This document shows, piece after piece, positions 19,399 through 29,814 of a DNA stretch of 64,000 nucleotides. A program made the translations under genes and the position numbers. The first letter of the stretch is position 1. Each line of letters starts with the position of its first letter. The notes under the pieces are model-generated. The model had not been told where the DNA came from. It saw nothing but the letters and a program-made list of their open reading frames with translations, and did not search any database. The DNA is from Stakelama flava (lineage in GTDB: Bacteria; Pseudomonadota; Alphaproteobacteria; Sphingomonadales; Sphingomonadaceae): contig NZ_JAHWZX010000006.1 of assembly GCF_019351405.1 (NCBI RefSeq), forward strand, positions 118,726 through 182,725, in the 5' to 3' direction.

Positions 19399-20754
19399 TC
19401 AGCGATATTCGATGATGGCATCACGCCTCAGATCGCGCAGCATGCGTTGCGCGCGCAGATTGACGCGCTGCTGTTCCAACTGGGCCTGAACCTTGTCGGG
19501 TGAGGGCAGGCCGGCGCTTTTCGCATCGTCGCGACCGCACAGCACAAGCACGCGAACCCCCTGGTCCATCGATCCGAACGGCGGGGTGGCTTCCCCGACT
19601 TTCAGCTTCATCATGATATCCTGAAGCTGGGGCGGCAAATCGCGAATCCGCACCGAGTCGTTATCGACCACCTCGGCGCCCAGCTTCCCGGCCACACCCG
19701 GCACCGCGCCGCATCCATGCAGGTCCTTCGCCGCACTGGCGAGCGCCTGCGCCTTGGCCTGCGCCTGTGCTTCGCTGGTCCCGGCACCGAAGTTGAGCGT
19801 CATCTGACGCAGGCTGAGCACCGCATCGCGCGGATCGGCAGTCAGAACCTGACGCTGGTCGACCAGATACAGCAGTGAATAGCCGCCCGGAACCTGAACC
19901 GGACCGGCGATCTGCCCCACTTGCATATTCTGCACCGCTTCGACCATCGATGTCGGCAGCATGTCGGTGCGCACCCAGTCCAGATCGCCGCCGCGCACGC
20001 TGGTTGTCGCTTGCGAATAGGTGCGCGCAAGGCTTTCGAACGGAACGCCCTGTTTCAGCTTTTCGGTGATGTCCTTCATCTTTGCCACCACCTGCTCAGG
20101 ACTGCCGTCGCTGGAGGGGAGGTAGATTTCCTTCAGATGATATTCCTCAGCGCCCTTCGACGCCTTCATCCGGTCGAGGATCGCGTTCACCTCGGCATCG
20201 CCGACATTTACAAAGGGTTCGACCTGTCGTTGCAATAGGCGGCTCCAGGCGATCTCGCCCTCAATCTGCCGTTTCAGCGACGCCGGGGCGGACCCGATCT
20301 CGCGCAGATAATCGCCGAACTCCTTCGGCGTCTTGTTGAATCGGTTGGCGATCCGGGCATAGCTCTGGTCGATCTCGTCCGAACTGACCGTGATGTCGTT
20401 CGCCTTTGCCTGCTGGATTTGCAGCGTTTCGTCGATCAGAGAACGCAGCACCTGCAATTTCAACTGCTGGCGATCATCGGCGCTGACCTGCATCTTGTTC
20501 AGCGAAGCGACCATTGCCAGCCGGTGATCGACATCGGTTCCGGTGATGACGCTGTTGTTCACGATCGCGGTGGGTTTACGAACGTTCGGATCAACATCGC
20601 CGAAAATCTGAAGGTTCTTGGGCAGGTTCAGTCCCGCATCGGGGGTCTGGTCGTCGGACACCGTCTGCGCCGACAGCGCGGTGGCGGCAACCATGCCGCT
20701 CATCGCCAATACGACGCGCGAAAAACGCGTAGCCTTCGAAGTCAATTTGATCAC
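19399..20754 (-). CDS. surA: SurA-type periplasmic peptidyl-prolyl isomerase/chaperone
   Basis: Escorts outer-membrane proteins, including LptD encoded upstream, through the periplasm. From the GTG at 20754 the protein has 451 residues with a standard signal peptide (MIKLTSKATRFSRV then a hydrophobic core, cleavage after SAQ). A SurA-N helical domain follows (IVNNSVITGTDVDHRL onward), then one parvulin domain (about 225-320; GGDLDWVRTDMLP is its core) and a C-terminal helical part. An ATG at 20811 would add 19 residues and give an unusually long charged N terminus; both starts are possible. E. coli SurA has two parvulin domains, here only one is clear. Confidence 0.88.
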   Translation of the reverse strand: MIKLTSKATRFSRVVLAMSGMVAATALSAQTVSDDQTPDAGLNLPKNLQIFGDVDPNVRKPTAIVNNSVITGTDVDHRLAMVASLNKMQVSADDRQQLKLQVLRSLIDETLQIQQAKANDITVSSDEIDQSYARIANRFNKTPKEFGDYLREIGSAPASLKRQIEGEIAWSRLLQRQVEPFVNVGDAEVNAILDRMKASKGAEEYHLKEIYLPSSDGSPEQVVAKMKDITEKLKQGVPFESLARTYSQATTSVRGGDLDWVRTDMLPTSMVEAVQNMQVGQIAGPVQVPGGYSLLYLVDQRQVLTADPRDAVLSLRQMTLNFGAGTSEAQAQAKAQALASAAKDLHGCGAVPGVAGKLGAEVVDNDSVRIRDLPPQLQDIMMKLKVGEATPPFGSMDQGVRVLVLCGRDDAKSAGLPSPDKVQAQLEQQRVNLRAQRMLRDLRRDAIIEYR

Positions 20755-20830
20755 CTGGTTTCGAACCTCGTTTTCCTGGCGGTCGCGGCCGCTGGGTGCA
20801 TTTCTTCGCATTGTTCGTCTGAACCCCGGC

Positions 20831-23080
20831 TTAGCGGCCAAGATTCTTGAACGAAAGGGTAAGCAGGTAACTGTTTCCCCGCCGCGCGTCGCCGGTATCC
20901 TCATAATAGCGCCGCCAGCTGACGCCAAGCTTCAGGCAATCATCCTCATACGCAACGCCAAGGCGATGGCGAACGGGATCGAACCCGTCGGATTGCGACG
21001 TCGGGTCCTCGTACTTATCGGTAAGGTCGACCGTCGCCGAACCATATACCGACCAGAAGCGGGCAAAGGCCACCCGGCCCCCGATTCGCGCCTCTTCACG
21101 ATCGCGCAGGTCCTCCAGTTCGGTAGTGATGTTCCGGTTGAGCCGGAGATAGCCGAGCAGAAGATAGGTTTTGCGCGAACCGATCGTCGCATCAATCTCG
21201 TTCCGACGGACCGCCAGATTATCCTTGTCCAGCCGATAGCGATGGGTGAGCGAAACAAAGTCGCGAAAACGCACTTCGGTGCGGCCGACAATATCGGAAA
21301 ACCGATCGGTAAGCCCCGTTCCGTCCGGCAGGATGCTGTCCTGCGACGAGAGGCGATAGCTTTGCCCGGCGGTCGCGTTGATCGAGATGCCGGGCAGCGT
21401 CACCGCCCAGTCGAGCCCATAGGTAAAGCGGGTCGAATCCTCGAACCGGTCATATCCGGGGAAGCGGTTGAGCGCGAACAGGTTCGAATCTTCAAGATCG
21501 ACCGCGCGCGCATCCTCGTTGGGAATGTCGAGATTGCGGATCGGCGGCGATGCCACGACCTGCACCCGCGGCGTCAAACGCTGCGTCCCCGAAAGGAAGC
21601 TGCCGACGAAAGGCCATTTGACGTCGATCGCCACCGCGGCGATCGCGCGCCCCTGAAACCCCGCTTCGCCGCGATAGCTTTCGACATCAGTCGCGAGAAT
21701 GTCGGACGTGTGATACAGATCGCCACGCACATAGCCGGTCAGCGTCACTTCCTGGCCCCAGCGGGTGAGGCGGCGCAGATCCCATTGCGCGGAGGCGAAT
21801 GCACGCTGCGTATCCTGCCCGGCGGTGCGGGTGATCGCCAGACTGTTGAGTTGCAGGTTCAGCGTGCCGCCCGCCAGCACATTTTCAATACGGCGGCGAT
21901 AGTCGATTTCCGGCAGCGCGATCGGCTGCAACCCTTGCACTTCGTCAGTGCGCAGCGTCTGGACCGCCCAGCCGTTGATCGAGAAATAGCTGTTCCGGTC
22001 GATCCGCTCCAGCCTGACATTGTTGCGCAACCTGTCATCGCGCGAAATATCGTAGCGGCGAAGAAATGTCCGGTCGCTCGCCAGCCGGATCGAGGCGCTG
22101 ACGTCCCAATTGGGCGAAAACTGAAACTCCCCCGTACCGTCCAGATAGCCGCGAACCTGATTATTGCTGCTGACCTGTGCATCGGTATCGATCCGGTCGT
22201 CGGTCTGGCGGCTATAGGTGAGATAACCCGTCACCTGAAACGCGCCGGTATCGCTCAGTTCGCGATACTGCCCCTCCAGCATCGGCAGGGCGTCGCTGAA
22301 TATATGCGGCGTGATCGTCAGATCGCGGTCGGATGCGAAGCTGATGAAATAGGGAACCGCCGCTTCAAGCCCGTTGACGCGGTCGTACCGCAGCGACGGG
22401 GACAACAGGCCGCCATCGCTATGCCCGCCCACGGGATGGGAAAAGGCGGGAAGCGGCACGATCGGCAGGCCGAACAGTTGCAGTGTAGCACCGGTATAGC
22501 GGATACGCCCGACCGCCGGATCATAAACGACCTTGCGCGCGGTGATCTTCCATGAAGGCTCTTTCGGGCACCCGTTCGAATCGGTGACCGAACAGCCGGT
22601 ATAGGCAGCATGGTCGACCGTGATGACGCCGTTTTCGTCGCGATTTCCGCTTTGCGCCGCCAGCCTGCCGCCCTGATCGAGAACGACGAGCATATTCTGG
22701 ATCGCGCCGCCCTTCAACGCATCGGTAAGTTCGATACGGTCGCCATAGGCGATATCGCCTTCGGGATTGGTGACCGCGATATTGCCGGTCGCCACGACCT
22801 TCCCGTTCGCGCGGTTCCACGTCACCTGATCGGCGCGCAGCCGGTTACCCTGGCGCGACAGGCGGACATCGCCGGAAGCGGTGACGATGTCATTCGTATT
22901 GTCATATTCCAGCGTGTCGGCGCTGAACGCGATCTGGTCGTCATTCGCCGGAGCATCGGCGGCGGAGAGCGGCGGTGGCGGGGAAACGGGGCGTTCGCCC
23001 AGATCCTGCGCCATGGCGGGCAGGGCCCACAGAACCGGCAGCGTCATCGCGCAGGAAAGCAGGCGTGGGTTACGCGTCAC
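20831..23080 (-). CDS. lptD: LPS-assembly protein LptD
   Basis: LptD forms the outer-membrane barrel that inserts lipopolysaccharide. The product is about 749 residues: signal peptide (ending PAMAQ), an OstA-type periplasmic beta-jellyroll (about 45-165, with ASGDVRLSRQGNRLRADQVTW), and a large barrel with many alternating Tyr/Arg segments. Cysteines in CSVTDSNGC and near the C terminus (DDCLKLGVSW) could form the cross-domain disulphide known in E. coli. The start is taken as GTG at 23080; another GTG 15 bases upstream is possible. First gene of lptD-surA-pdxA-ksgA and divergent from pepA. Confidence 0.94.
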   Translation of the reverse strand: MTRNPRLLSCAMTLPVLWALPAMAQDLGERPVSPPPPLSAADAPANDDQIAFSADTLEYDNTNDIVTASGDVRLSRQGNRLRADQVTWNRANGKVVATGNIAVTNPEGDIAYGDRIELTDALKGGAIQNMLVVLDQGGRLAAQSGNRDENGVITVDHAAYTGCSVTDSNGCPKEPSWKITARKVVYDPAVGRIRYTGATLQLFGLPIVPLPAFSHPVGGHSDGGLLSPSLRYDRVNGLEAAVPYFISFASDRDLTITPHIFSDALPMLEGQYRELSDTGAFQVTGYLTYSRQTDDRIDTDAQVSSNNQVRGYLDGTGEFQFSPNWDVSASIRLASDRTFLRRYDISRDDRLRNNVRLERIDRNSYFSINGWAVQTLRTDEVQGLQPIALPEIDYRRRIENVLAGGTLNLQLNSLAITRTAGQDTQRAFASAQWDLRRLTRWGQEVTLTGYVRGDLYHTSDILATDVESYRGEAGFQGRAIAAVAIDVKWPFVGSFLSGTQRLTPRVQVVASPPIRNLDIPNEDARAVDLEDSNLFALNRFPGYDRFEDSTRFTYGLDWAVTLPGISINATAGQSYRLSSQDSILPDGTGLTDRFSDIVGRTEVRFRDFVSLTHRYRLDKDNLAVRRNEIDATIGSRKTYLLLGYLRLNRNITTELEDLRDREEARIGGRVAFARFWSVYGSATVDLTDKYEDPTSQSDGFDPVRHRLGVAYEDDCLKLGVSWRRYYEDTGDARRGNSYLLTLSFKNLGR

Positions 23081-23254
23081 GATTTTTCCACTCACTCCCT
23101 GATACCCCGCACGCCGCACCCCGCGAAGGCGGCGAATCCGCCCTATCGCACCGGCGGCGGGGAAGGGCAATCCGAAGCTGGCTTTGCCGATCCCGTGCTT
23201 TATCCCTACATGGGCGCCACAAGCGCAATCGAGCCAAAAAGGAAACCCGTCCGC

Positions 23255-24730
23255 ATGCATATCAAGTTCGCCGCCGAACGTCCCGCCGACGCGGAGGTCA
23301 TCGCGCTTCCGGTTGAGAAAAACGCGATCGACCGGCTTCAGTCCGGCTCGCTGGAGGCCGAAATCGGCGCAATGGCGCGCGAAGCAGCCGCCGCCAACCG
23401 TTTCGAGGGCGAGGCCGGTTCGGTCAGCGAAACGTTCGCGCGTGTCGATGGCGCATTGCTACGCATCGTCCTGCTGGGCGTCGGTGGCGGCAGCGAAACC
23501 GATTTTGAGCGTGCGGGCGGCGCGCTGGCGGCTCGGTTCATTGCGTCCGGCGCGAAATCGGTCGCGGTCGAGTTCGGCGCGCTTTCGGCCGCGCCGACGG
23601 CAAAGGCCGCGGCTCGTTTCGCAGCCGGTGCCAGCCAGAAGGCATGGCGATATGACGTGTATCGCACCAAGCAGTCCGAACGTTCGAAACCGACGCTTGA
23701 AACCGTGACAATTATTGCCGCCCCTGACGGCACCGACGCCGCATGGAAGGGCTTTGACGCGGTCACCCAGGGGATGGCGCTTACCCGCATGCTGGTCTCC
23801 GAACCGGCGAACAAGCTGTACCCAGAAAGCTTTGTCGACCATGCGCGTACGCTGGAAGAACTCGGCGTCGAACTGACCGTGCTCGACGAAGCCGAAATGG
23901 GCAAGCTGGGCATGAATGCGCTGCTGGGCGTCAGCCAGGGTTCGGTGCGCGAGGCGCGGCTGCTGGTCATGCGCTGGAACGGCAAAGGGTCGGGCGATCC
24001 CGATCTTGCCTTTGTCGGCAAGGGCGTGACTTTCGACAGCGGCGGCATCTCGCTGAAGCCCGGCGCGGGCATGGAAGACATGAAATGGGACATGGGCGGC
24101 GCGGGCGCGGTCATCGGCGCGATGAAGGCACTGGCGCTGCGCAAGGCGAACGCCAATGTCGTGGGCGTATGTGGGCTGGTCGAAAACATGCCCGACGGCA
24201 ATGCGCAGCGTCCCGGTGACGTCGTGACGTCGATGTCAGGCCAGACGATCGAGGTCATCAACACCGACGCCGAAGGGCGGCTGGTGCTTTGCGACGCGCT
24301 TTGCTGGGTCCAACAGACGCTGAAGCCCAAAACGATCATCGACCTTGCCACGCTGACCGGCGCGATGATCGTCAGCCTGGGCCATGAACAGGCGGGCCTG
24401 TTTTCGAATGACGACTCGCTTGCCGACGAACTCACCGCGGCTGGCAAGGCGTCGGGTGACCAGGTCTGGCGGATGCCGCTGGGCGAAGCCTATAACAAAC
24501 TCCTCGATTCGCCGATCGCCGATATGAAGAATGTCGGGCCGCGCGCCGCCGGATCGATCACCGCAGCACAGTTCCTCCAGCGCTTTATCGAAGATGGCGT
24601 GCGCTGGGCGCATCTCGATATTGCCGGCATGGCATGGGCGGACAAGGCGGGGCCGAATTACGAAAAGGGTGCCACCGGTTTCGGTGTGCGTTTGCTCGAC
24701 CGCTTCGTCGCCGATAATTTCGAAGGTTGA
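23255..24730 (+). CDS. pepA: Cytosol aminopeptidase (leucyl aminopeptidase, M17)
   Basis: Two-metal hexameric aminopeptidase of 491 residues that removes N-terminal residues from peptides in the cytoplasm. The N-terminal macro-like domain occupies about 1-170; the catalytic domain has VGKGVTFDSGG with Lys256 and the signature NTDAEGR (336-342). The ATG at 23255 follows a GGAAA site and starts the conserved protein; the frame stays open far upstream only as a shadow of lptD. In E. coli PepA is also a DNA-binding repressor; whether that holds here is unknown. holC follows after 25 bp, the same pairing as in E. coli. Confidence 0.96.
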   Translation: MHIKFAAERPADAEVIALPVEKNAIDRLQSGSLEAEIGAMAREAAAANRFEGEAGSVSETFARVDGALLRIVLLGVGGGSETDFERAGGALAARFIASGAKSVAVEFGALSAAPTAKAAARFAAGASQKAWRYDVYRTKQSERSKPTLETVTIIAAPDGTDAAWKGFDAVTQGMALTRMLVSEPANKLYPESFVDHARTLEELGVELTVLDEAEMGKLGMNALLGVSQGSVREARLLVMRWNGKGSGDPDLAFVGKGVTFDSGGISLKPGAGMEDMKWDMGGAGAVIGAMKALALRKANANVVGVCGLVENMPDGNAQRPGDVVTSMSGQTIEVINTDAEGRLVLCDALCWVQQTLKPKTIIDLATLTGAMIVSLGHEQAGLFSNDDSLADELTAAGKASGDQVWRMPLGEAYNKLLDSPIADMKNVGPRAAGSITAAQFLQRFIEDGVRWAHLDIAGMAWADKAGPNYEKGATGFGVRLLDRFVADNFEG

Positions 24731-24755
24731 GGCAGAGAGCGGCGGGGCTGAAGCG

Positions 24756-25196
24756 ATGAAGGTCGATTTCTACCATCTGACGCTCAGCCCCGTTGACCGG
24801 GTGTTGCCGCGCATCGCCGAAAAGGTGCTTCAGACAGGCGAGCGCCTGCTGGTCGTCGCGGCCGAACCTGATCGGCGCGAGGCGCTCGACAAGCTGCTGT
24901 GGAGCTATTCGCACGTCAGTTTCCTGCCGCACGCGCGTGCGGGCGGCGCGCATGATGCGCAGCAGCCGGTGCTGATCGCCGAAACCGTCAAGGCCCCGAA
25001 TGGCGCGACGAACATCGCCATTGCCGACAATGTGTGGCGGGAGGGGGCGCTGCAATTCGCGCGTGTCTTCCATTTTTTCGACGCCGACAATATCGCCGCC
25101 GCGCGCGATGCCTGGAAATCGCTCGCCGGGCGCGAGGATATCGAACGCCGGTATTGGCAACAGACCGAAAGCGGGGGCTGGAAACAGGCCGCCTGA
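24756..25196 (+). CDS. holC: DNA polymerase III chi subunit
   Basis: HolC links the clamp loader to single-strand-binding protein during replication. The 146-residue protein matches the family from its first residues ([24 protein letters not shown]) through [14 protein letters not shown] to the end ([19 protein letters not shown]). It is larger than a bare ORF of this size would need and sits right after pepA as is usual. The ATG at 24756 is the first one after the pepA stop. Confidence 0.93.
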   Translation: MKVDFYHLTLSPVDRVLPRIAEKVLQTGERLLVVAAEPDRREALDKLLWSYSHVSFLPHARAGGAHDAQQPVLIAETVKAPNGATNIAIADNVWREGALQFARVFHFFDADNIAAARDAWKSLAGREDIERRYWQQTESGGWKQAA

Positions 25197-25282
25197 TTCG
25201 CGCCCGCTTGCATCCTTTGCGGCGCGCGACTAGGGCGAGCGCACTTTTCCACATCAATTCAACTATGGGAGCCAGACCGGCC

Positions 25283-25705
25283 ATGGCCGCGAACCGGACC
25301 TTTTCGATCATCAAGCCCGACGCAACGCGTCGCAACCTTACCGGCGCCGTTACGAAGATGCTGGAAGACGCCGGCCTTCGCGTCGTCGCGTCCAAGCGCA
25401 TCCAGATGACGCGCAAGCAGGCGGAGGGCTTTTACGCCGTCCACAAGGAACGCCCCTTTTTCGACGATCTGGTGGCCTTCATGATTTCAGGGCCCGTCGT
25501 GGTGCAGGTGCTTGAGGGCGAGGACGCGGTGAAGCGCAATCGCGACATCATGGGCGCGACCAATCCCGAAAACGCCGCCGAAGGCACGATCCGCAAGGCG
25601 CATGCCGAATCGATCGAGGCGAATTCGGTGCATGGTTCTGATTCGGACGAAAATGCTGCGACCGAAATCGCCTTCTTCTTCAAGCCCGAAGAAATCGTCG
25701 GCTGA
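25283..25705 (+). CDS. ndk: Nucleoside diphosphate kinase
   Basis: Transfers the gamma phosphate of ATP to other NDPs through a phospho-histidine. The 140-residue protein has the usual start ([17 protein letters not shown]) and the active site His117 in [10 protein letters not shown]. The ATG at 25283 is used; an in-frame ATG at 25265 overlaps the purine-rich GGGAG that serves as ribosome site. It lies 86 bp after holC and may have its own promoter. Confidence 0.97.
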   Translation: MAANRTFSIIKPDATRRNLTGAVTKMLEDAGLRVVASKRIQMTRKQAEGFYAVHKERPFFDDLVAFMISGPVVVQVLEGEDAVKRNRDIMGATNPENAAEGTIRKAHAESIEANSVHGSDSDENAATEIAFFFKPEEIVG

Positions 25706-25711
25706 TCGATT

Positions 25712-25732
25712 CCCCGCCGCCCGATGGCGGGG
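25712..25732. terminator. Hairpin between convergent ndk and a membrane-protein gene
   Basis: CCCCGCC at 25712-25718 pairs with GGCGGGG at 25726-25732 around a 7-base loop, exactly in the 27-bp space between the two stop codons. No T-run follows on either strand, so bidirectional termination is plausible but weak. Confidence 0.4.
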
Positions 25733-26440
25733 TCAATCCTTCAATGCTTGCAGGCGCTCGCGCTCGGTGGCCCAAAGCCGGTCGAGCCGGGCGCCCGCAT
25801 CGCCCGACATGCGCTGGCGAAGTACGATGCCTTTCAGCTTCAGTTTGCGGCCGCGAAGCACCTGCCCTTCGGTGGTGAAAACGATGTCATAGATCGCGCG
25901 ATCCGTGCGATGCGCGTCGCCTGCCCAATAGCTTGCCGCGATTTCGACCGGCAGACGCCCCTGAATTCTATCCGGCCCGCCATCGGTAAGGGCGAGCAGC
26001 TTGTCGGCGAACCAGCCGCTTTCGATCTTGGGTTCAAGCAACGTATCCTGACCGGCGATGCCAAGAGCAGGCGGGAATATGATCCGCGCGCTCTGAATCG
26101 AATGGTCCGCGCGGTCGGACAGCAGCAGTGTTCGACCACCGTCGCGCGGGGTGCCGTCCAGTGAAACCAGCGCCGCTTCATGCGCCGCCGCGCGCTGTTG
26201 CTTTGCCGTTTCCGCCTGATCGGTCTCGCGCGCCTGCTCCTGACTCCGGCGCATGGTGACATTGTTCCACAAGGTCGCAGCCGAGATGATGAGCGCAACA
26301 ATACCGAGTATTTCGGCAAGCGTCAGCAGGCGGCGACGGCGCGCCTTTTCCTGGCGTTCGCTTTCCTCCCGCTCAGCGCGAATTTTCGGCGGTTCGGGAT
26401 CTTTTGGCGAAGCGGCGTCGGTATCAGGCATATCGTTCAC
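25733..26440 (-). CDS. Uncharacterised single-pass membrane protein
   Basis: I do not recognise a named family. The 235-residue protein has a charged, Pro/Glu/Arg-rich cytoplasmic N terminus (about 1-37, ending in KARRRR), one transmembrane helix (about 41-60, ILGIVALIISAATLW), a Gln/Ala/Glu-rich stretch likely to be helical (about 64-92), and a globular C-terminal domain with a regular beta pattern (about 93-235). The GTG at 26440 overlaps the stop of the upstream gene (GTGA) and follows GGAGG by 10 bases; an ATG at 26431 is an alternative. Last gene of purM-purN-mmcQ. Confidence 0.75.
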   Translation of the reverse strand: MNDMPDTDAASPKDPEPPKIRAEREESERQEKARRRRLLTLAEILGIVALIISAATLWNNVTMRRSQEQARETDQAETAKQQRAAAHEAALVSLDGTPRDGGRTLLLSDRADHSIQSARIIFPPALGIAGQDTLLEPKIESGWFADKLLALTDGGPDRIQGRLPVEIAASYWAGDAHRTDRAIYDIVFTTEGQVLRGRKLKLKGIVLRQRMSGDAGARLDRLWATERERLQALKD

Positions 26441-26805
26441 CGGCCGCCCGCCTCCAGCAGGTGTATGGGCGCTACCAGCTCCCAACTGGCGGCAATGCGA
26501 TCTGCTACCTGCGCCCAGTCGATGTCCGGGCCATCGAGGCGCAGGGCGACCCAGTCATCAGAACCCGCTTGCGCGACGTCATGATAGCGATCGGGATGTT
26601 TGGCGATCAGCATCGCGCGCTCGTCGCTGTCGCTGACCTTCACGACTACAGCGATCCGGCCGTCACGATCGCTCAGTCGTGCGAAAATCCGGTCCTCTTC
26701 AATCCCGAAAGCGGGCATGCCGTCAAGCGATGTTTCGCATGTTTCGGGCAAATCGAGGCAGAGCGGGCGCAGTTTTTCGGCAATGGTTTGGGCTTCGGGC
26801 GTCAT
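26437..26805 (-). CDS. MmcQ/YjbR-family protein
   Basis: A 122-residue protein of the MmcQ/YjbR (CyaY-like fold) family, whose function is not established. Typical features are CLDLPETCETSLDGMPAFGI near the N terminus and DWVALRLDGPDIDWAQVADRIAASWELVAP near the end, the latter including the conserved Trp residues. The start is the ATG at 26805 overlapping the purN stop by 4 bp, so it is translated with purN. A link to purine synthesis is suggested only by the operon. Confidence 0.87.
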   Translation of the reverse strand: MTPEAQTIAEKLRPLCLDLPETCETSLDGMPAFGIEEDRIFARLSDRDGRIAVVVKVSDSDERAMLIAKHPDRYHDVAQAGSDDWVALRLDGPDIDWAQVADRIAASWELVAPIHLLEAGGR

Positions 26806-27374
26806 CGGTTGATAAACTCCGCCAGGACCTTGGGATAAAGACGATGTTCTTCCATCAGCACACGCGCGGCAAGGCTTTCCGCCGTGTCGTCTGCGTTGAT
26901 CGGCACCTCCGCCTGTCCCAATACGGCGCCGCCATCGAGCTCTTCGGTGACGATATGCACCGAACACCCCGCAACGCGATCCCCGGCCGCGATGGCGCGC
27001 GCATGGGTGTCGAGCCCCTTATATTTGGGGAGCAGCGAGGGGTGGATATTGATGATCCGGCCGCGCCAGCGCGCCACGAAATCATCCGACAGCAACCGCA
27101 TATAGCCGGCAAGCGCGATCACCTCGACGCCCGCGTCGCGAAGCGCGCCGTCGATCGCCGCTTCATATTCGGCCTTGGCGATGCGCTTGGGCGACTGCGC
27201 AAAGGTCGCGACGCCGTTGTCGGTCGCCCAGCCAAGCCCGGGGGCGTCCGGCTTGTCGCTGGCCACCAGCGCCACCGCATAGGGGCATTCCGGCGCTTGC
27301 GCCGCTTCGACCAGCGCGGCCATGTTCGACCCGCGCCCCGAAATAAGGATGCCGACGCGTCGTTTAGCCGTCAT
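26802..27374 (-). CDS. purN: Phosphoribosylglycinamide formyltransferase PurN
   Basis: Adds a formyl group from 10-formyl-THF to GAR, the third step of purine synthesis. The 190-residue protein carries the catalytic Asn109 and His111 ([12 protein letters not shown]) and Asp147 ([10 protein letters not shown]). The N-terminal [11 protein letters not shown] binds the phosphate of GAR. It overlaps purM by 11 bp, and the pair encodes consecutive or near-consecutive steps of the pathway. Confidence 0.97.
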   Translation of the reverse strand: MTAKRRVGILISGRGSNMAALVEAAQAPECPYAVALVASDKPDAPGLGWATDNGVATFAQSPKRIAKAEYEAAIDGALRDAGVEVIALAGYMRLLSDDFVARWRGRIINIHPSLLPKYKGLDTHARAIAAGDRVAGCSVHIVTEELDGGAVLGQAEVPINADDTAESLAARVLMEEHRLYPKVLAEFINR

Positions 27375-28470
27375 GGGTTGCCGACCAGTCCGACCGTGCG
27401 CTCCATGTGCCCGCGCTGCCCGTTACGGTGCAGCTGCGCGCGCCCGCTTCCACCTTGCCGATGCGCAAAACGCGCTCGCCTGCTGTTTCCAATGCGCGGG
27501 CGACATCCTCGGCTTCGCTTTCGGAAACAATAACCGCCATGCCGATTCCGCAATTGAAGGTGCGCGCCATTTCCTCCGGCTCGATATTCCCCTGCGCTTG
27601 CAGAAACGCCATCAATCCGGGCTGCTGCCAACTATCGGCATCGATCAGGGCGTGAGAGCCGTCGCGAAGCACGCGCGGAATATTTTCGAGCAGCCCGCCG
27701 CCAGTGATATGCGCAAGGCCGTGAATTCGACCTGCACTGACCAGCGGCAACAGGCTTTTCACATAAATCCGCGTCGGCGCCATCAATGCATCGATCAGAA
27801 TGACCTCCTGATCGAAAAGCGCGGGCCGGTTCAGCTTCCACCCCTTATCGGCGGCAAGGCGGCGCACCAGCGAAAAACCGTTGGAATGGACGCCCGACGA
27901 GGCAAGACCCAGAATCACGTCGCCCGGGGCCACCTTGCTGCCATCGAGAAGCCGGTCGCGCTCGACCGCGCCAACGCAGAAGCCGGCCAGATCATAATCG
28001 CCCTCGGCATACATTCCCGGCATCTCCGCCGTCTCGCCGCCGATAAGGGCGCATCCCGCCTGTTGGCACCCATCGGCGATCGAGGCGACCACCCGCTGCG
28101 CCACCGCAGTGTCCAGCTTTGCACTGGCATAATAATCGAGGAAGAAGAGCGGCTCTGCCCCCTGCACGATCAGGTCGTTTGCGCACATCGCGACCAGATC
28201 GATTCCGACGCCGTCATGACGCCCGCTTTCGATCGCTAGTTTCAGCTTGGTTCCCACGCCGTCATTCGCCGCGACCAGCAGCGGGTCGGTGAACCCGGCC
28301 GCCCTCAAATCGAAGATGCCGCCAAAGCCGCCCAGATCGGCGTCAGCGCCCGGTCGACGGGTTGCGCGGGCTAGTGGGCCGATCGCGCGGACCAGCGCGT
28401 TACCGGCATCGATGGAAACGCCCGCACGGGCATAGGTATAGGGCGCATCGCCCCGATCGTTGCTGCTCAT
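27364..28470 (-). CDS. purM: Phosphoribosylformylglycinamidine cyclo-ligase PurM
   Basis: ATP-dependent AIR synthase, the fifth step of purine synthesis. The 368-residue protein shows the family markers [12 protein letters not shown] (13-24), the [12 protein letters not shown] loop, [19 protein letters not shown] and the Gly-rich [13 protein letters not shown]. The ATG at 28470 was chosen as the first start giving the conserved N terminus; the open frame upstream belongs to no gene and is a shadow of the divergent secreted-protein gene. It heads the purM-purN operon. Confidence 0.97.
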   Translation of the reverse strand: MSSNDRGDAPYTYARAGVSIDAGNALVRAIGPLARATRRPGADADLGGFGGIFDLRAAGFTDPLLVAANDGVGTKLKLAIESGRHDGVGIDLVAMCANDLIVQGAEPLFFLDYYASAKLDTAVAQRVVASIADGCQQAGCALIGGETAEMPGMYAEGDYDLAGFCVGAVERDRLLDGSKVAPGDVILGLASSGVHSNGFSLVRRLAADKGWKLNRPALFDQEVILIDALMAPTRIYVKSLLPLVSAGRIHGLAHITGGGLLENIPRVLRDGSHALIDADSWQQPGLMAFLQAQGNIEPEEMARTFNCGIGMAVIVSESEAEDVARALETAGERVLRIGKVEAGARSCTVTGSAGTWSARSDWSATHDG

Positions 28471-28533
28471 GTCGCATCGCCTAAACAGATCGCGCTTGGA
28501 TTTCCACGCCCGCTTCGCCAAAAGGGCGGCGAA

Positions 28534-29814
28534 ATGATCAGGCGCCCGCTCATATTTTGCTCGCTTGCCGTGCTCGCCGCCGGTGTCGGCGGTGTCGCGC
28601 GCTTCGCCACCGCTCAATCGGGCGGCGTGGTGACGAACGCCCCCATCGACAGCGCGGGCACGTTCGAAGTCGGCGGCATCGATGTCGATGTGCGGGGTAA
28701 GACAGCCGAGCAGGCGCGAGAAGATGGCTGGCGAATCGCGCAGCGCAAAGGCTGGGACAAGCTTTCGCAACGATTGACCGGAAAAGGTGGATCGCTGCCC
28801 GATTCGACGCTGAACAATATTGTTGCCGGGATCGTGATCGAGCGCGAGGAAATCGGGCCGGACCGTTATATTGCCCGGCTGGGCGTCCTGTTCCGCCGCG
28901 ACAAGGCAAGCAGCATTCTGGGCGTGGCGCAGCGGATGACTCGTTCTCCGCCGATGCTGGTGATCCCGCTGCAATGGTCGGCGGGTACGGCAACCACGCT
29001 TGAACGGAAAACCGCGTGGAATCAGGCATGGGACCGATTTCGCACCGGTAACAGCGCGATCGATTATGTCCGTGTCAGCGGCACGGGGCCGGACCCGTTG
29101 CTGTTGAACGCGGGACAGGCCGATCGACGGGGGCGCAACTGGTGGCGTTCGACGCTGGATCAATATGGCGCGTCCGACGTGCTGGTGCCCGAGGTGCGGA
29201 TCGAACGCCAATGGCCGGGCGGTCCGATCATCGCGACCTTCATCGCCGGGCACGGGCCGGATAATCAGGAAATCGACCGGTTCAGCCTTCGCGTGGAAAA
29301 TAGCGACGGTCTTGGCGCGCTTCTCGACGAAGGGGTGAAGCGGCTCGACGCCATCTATCAGCGCGCGCTGTCCAACGGCGCGTTGCAGCGCGACAGCGGG
29401 CTTGCCAACCGGCCGCCGCGGATCGAAGAAACCGATGATTCGCAGGCCGATGTCTCGCAGCAAGCGCAGCCGATACCCCCGCTTCCCAGCGATACGCCAA
29501 GCGCCAGTGCCAGCTCAGTCGTCAATGTTCAGGTCGACACGCCCTCGGTCGCCGCGGTCACCGGTGCCGAATCGGCGATGCGCGCCATTCCCGGCGTGCG
29601 ATCGGCCGCGACCAGCAGTCTTGCGCTGGGCGGCGTATCGGTGATGCGGGTAAGCTATGACGGGACCGTATCCGGGCTTGCCACCGCGCTTCAGGCGCGC
29701 GGATGGCAGGTGCAACAGGCCGGAAACACGCTTCGCGTGCGTCGCGGCGGCGGCAACGGCGGACGATCTTCCACAGGGGAGGGCGAAACGCCCGGGAACA
29801 GCAGCACCGGATGA
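28534..29814 (+). CDS. Secreted DUF2066-like protein with a C-terminal HMA-like domain
   Basis: A 426-residue exported protein found in sphingomonads between purM and hdaA as far as I recall; its function is unknown. A signal peptide (about 1-27) is followed by a domain starting [26 protein letters not shown] (about 49-74), which resembles the DUF2066 pattern, then an alpha/beta region to about 290, a Pro/Ser/Gln-rich linker (about 290-330), and a ferredoxin-like C-terminal module (about 332-405) lacking the CxxC of metal carriers. The tail is Gly/Ser/Thr-rich. Its stop overlaps the hdaA start (ATGA), so the two are translationally coupled. Confidence 0.75.
   Translation: MIRRPLIFCSLAVLAAGVGGVARFATAQSGGVVTNAPIDSAGTFEVGGIDVDVRGKTAEQAREDGWRIAQRKGWDKLSQRLTGKGGSLPDSTLNNIVAGIVIEREEIGPDRYIARLGVLFRRDKASSILGVAQRMTRSPPMLVIPLQWSAGTATTLERKTAWNQAWDRFRTGNSAIDYVRVSGTGPDPLLLNAGQADRRGRNWWRSTLDQYGASDVLVPEVRIERQWPGGPIIATFIAGHGPDNQEIDRFSLRVENSDGLGALLDEGVKRLDAIYQRALSNGALQRDSGLANRPPRIEETDDSQADVSQQAQPIPPLPSDTPSASASSVVNVQVDTPSVAAVTGAESAMRAIPGVRSAATSSLALGGVSVMRVSYDGTVSGLATALQARGWQVQQAGNTLRVRRGGGNGGRSSTGEGETPGNSSTG

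Noticed and set aside
20618..22555. A 645-codon open frame antisense to surA and lptD.
   Set aside because: Low-complexity Arg/Ile/Gln-rich shadow of surA and lptD, no recognisable motif.
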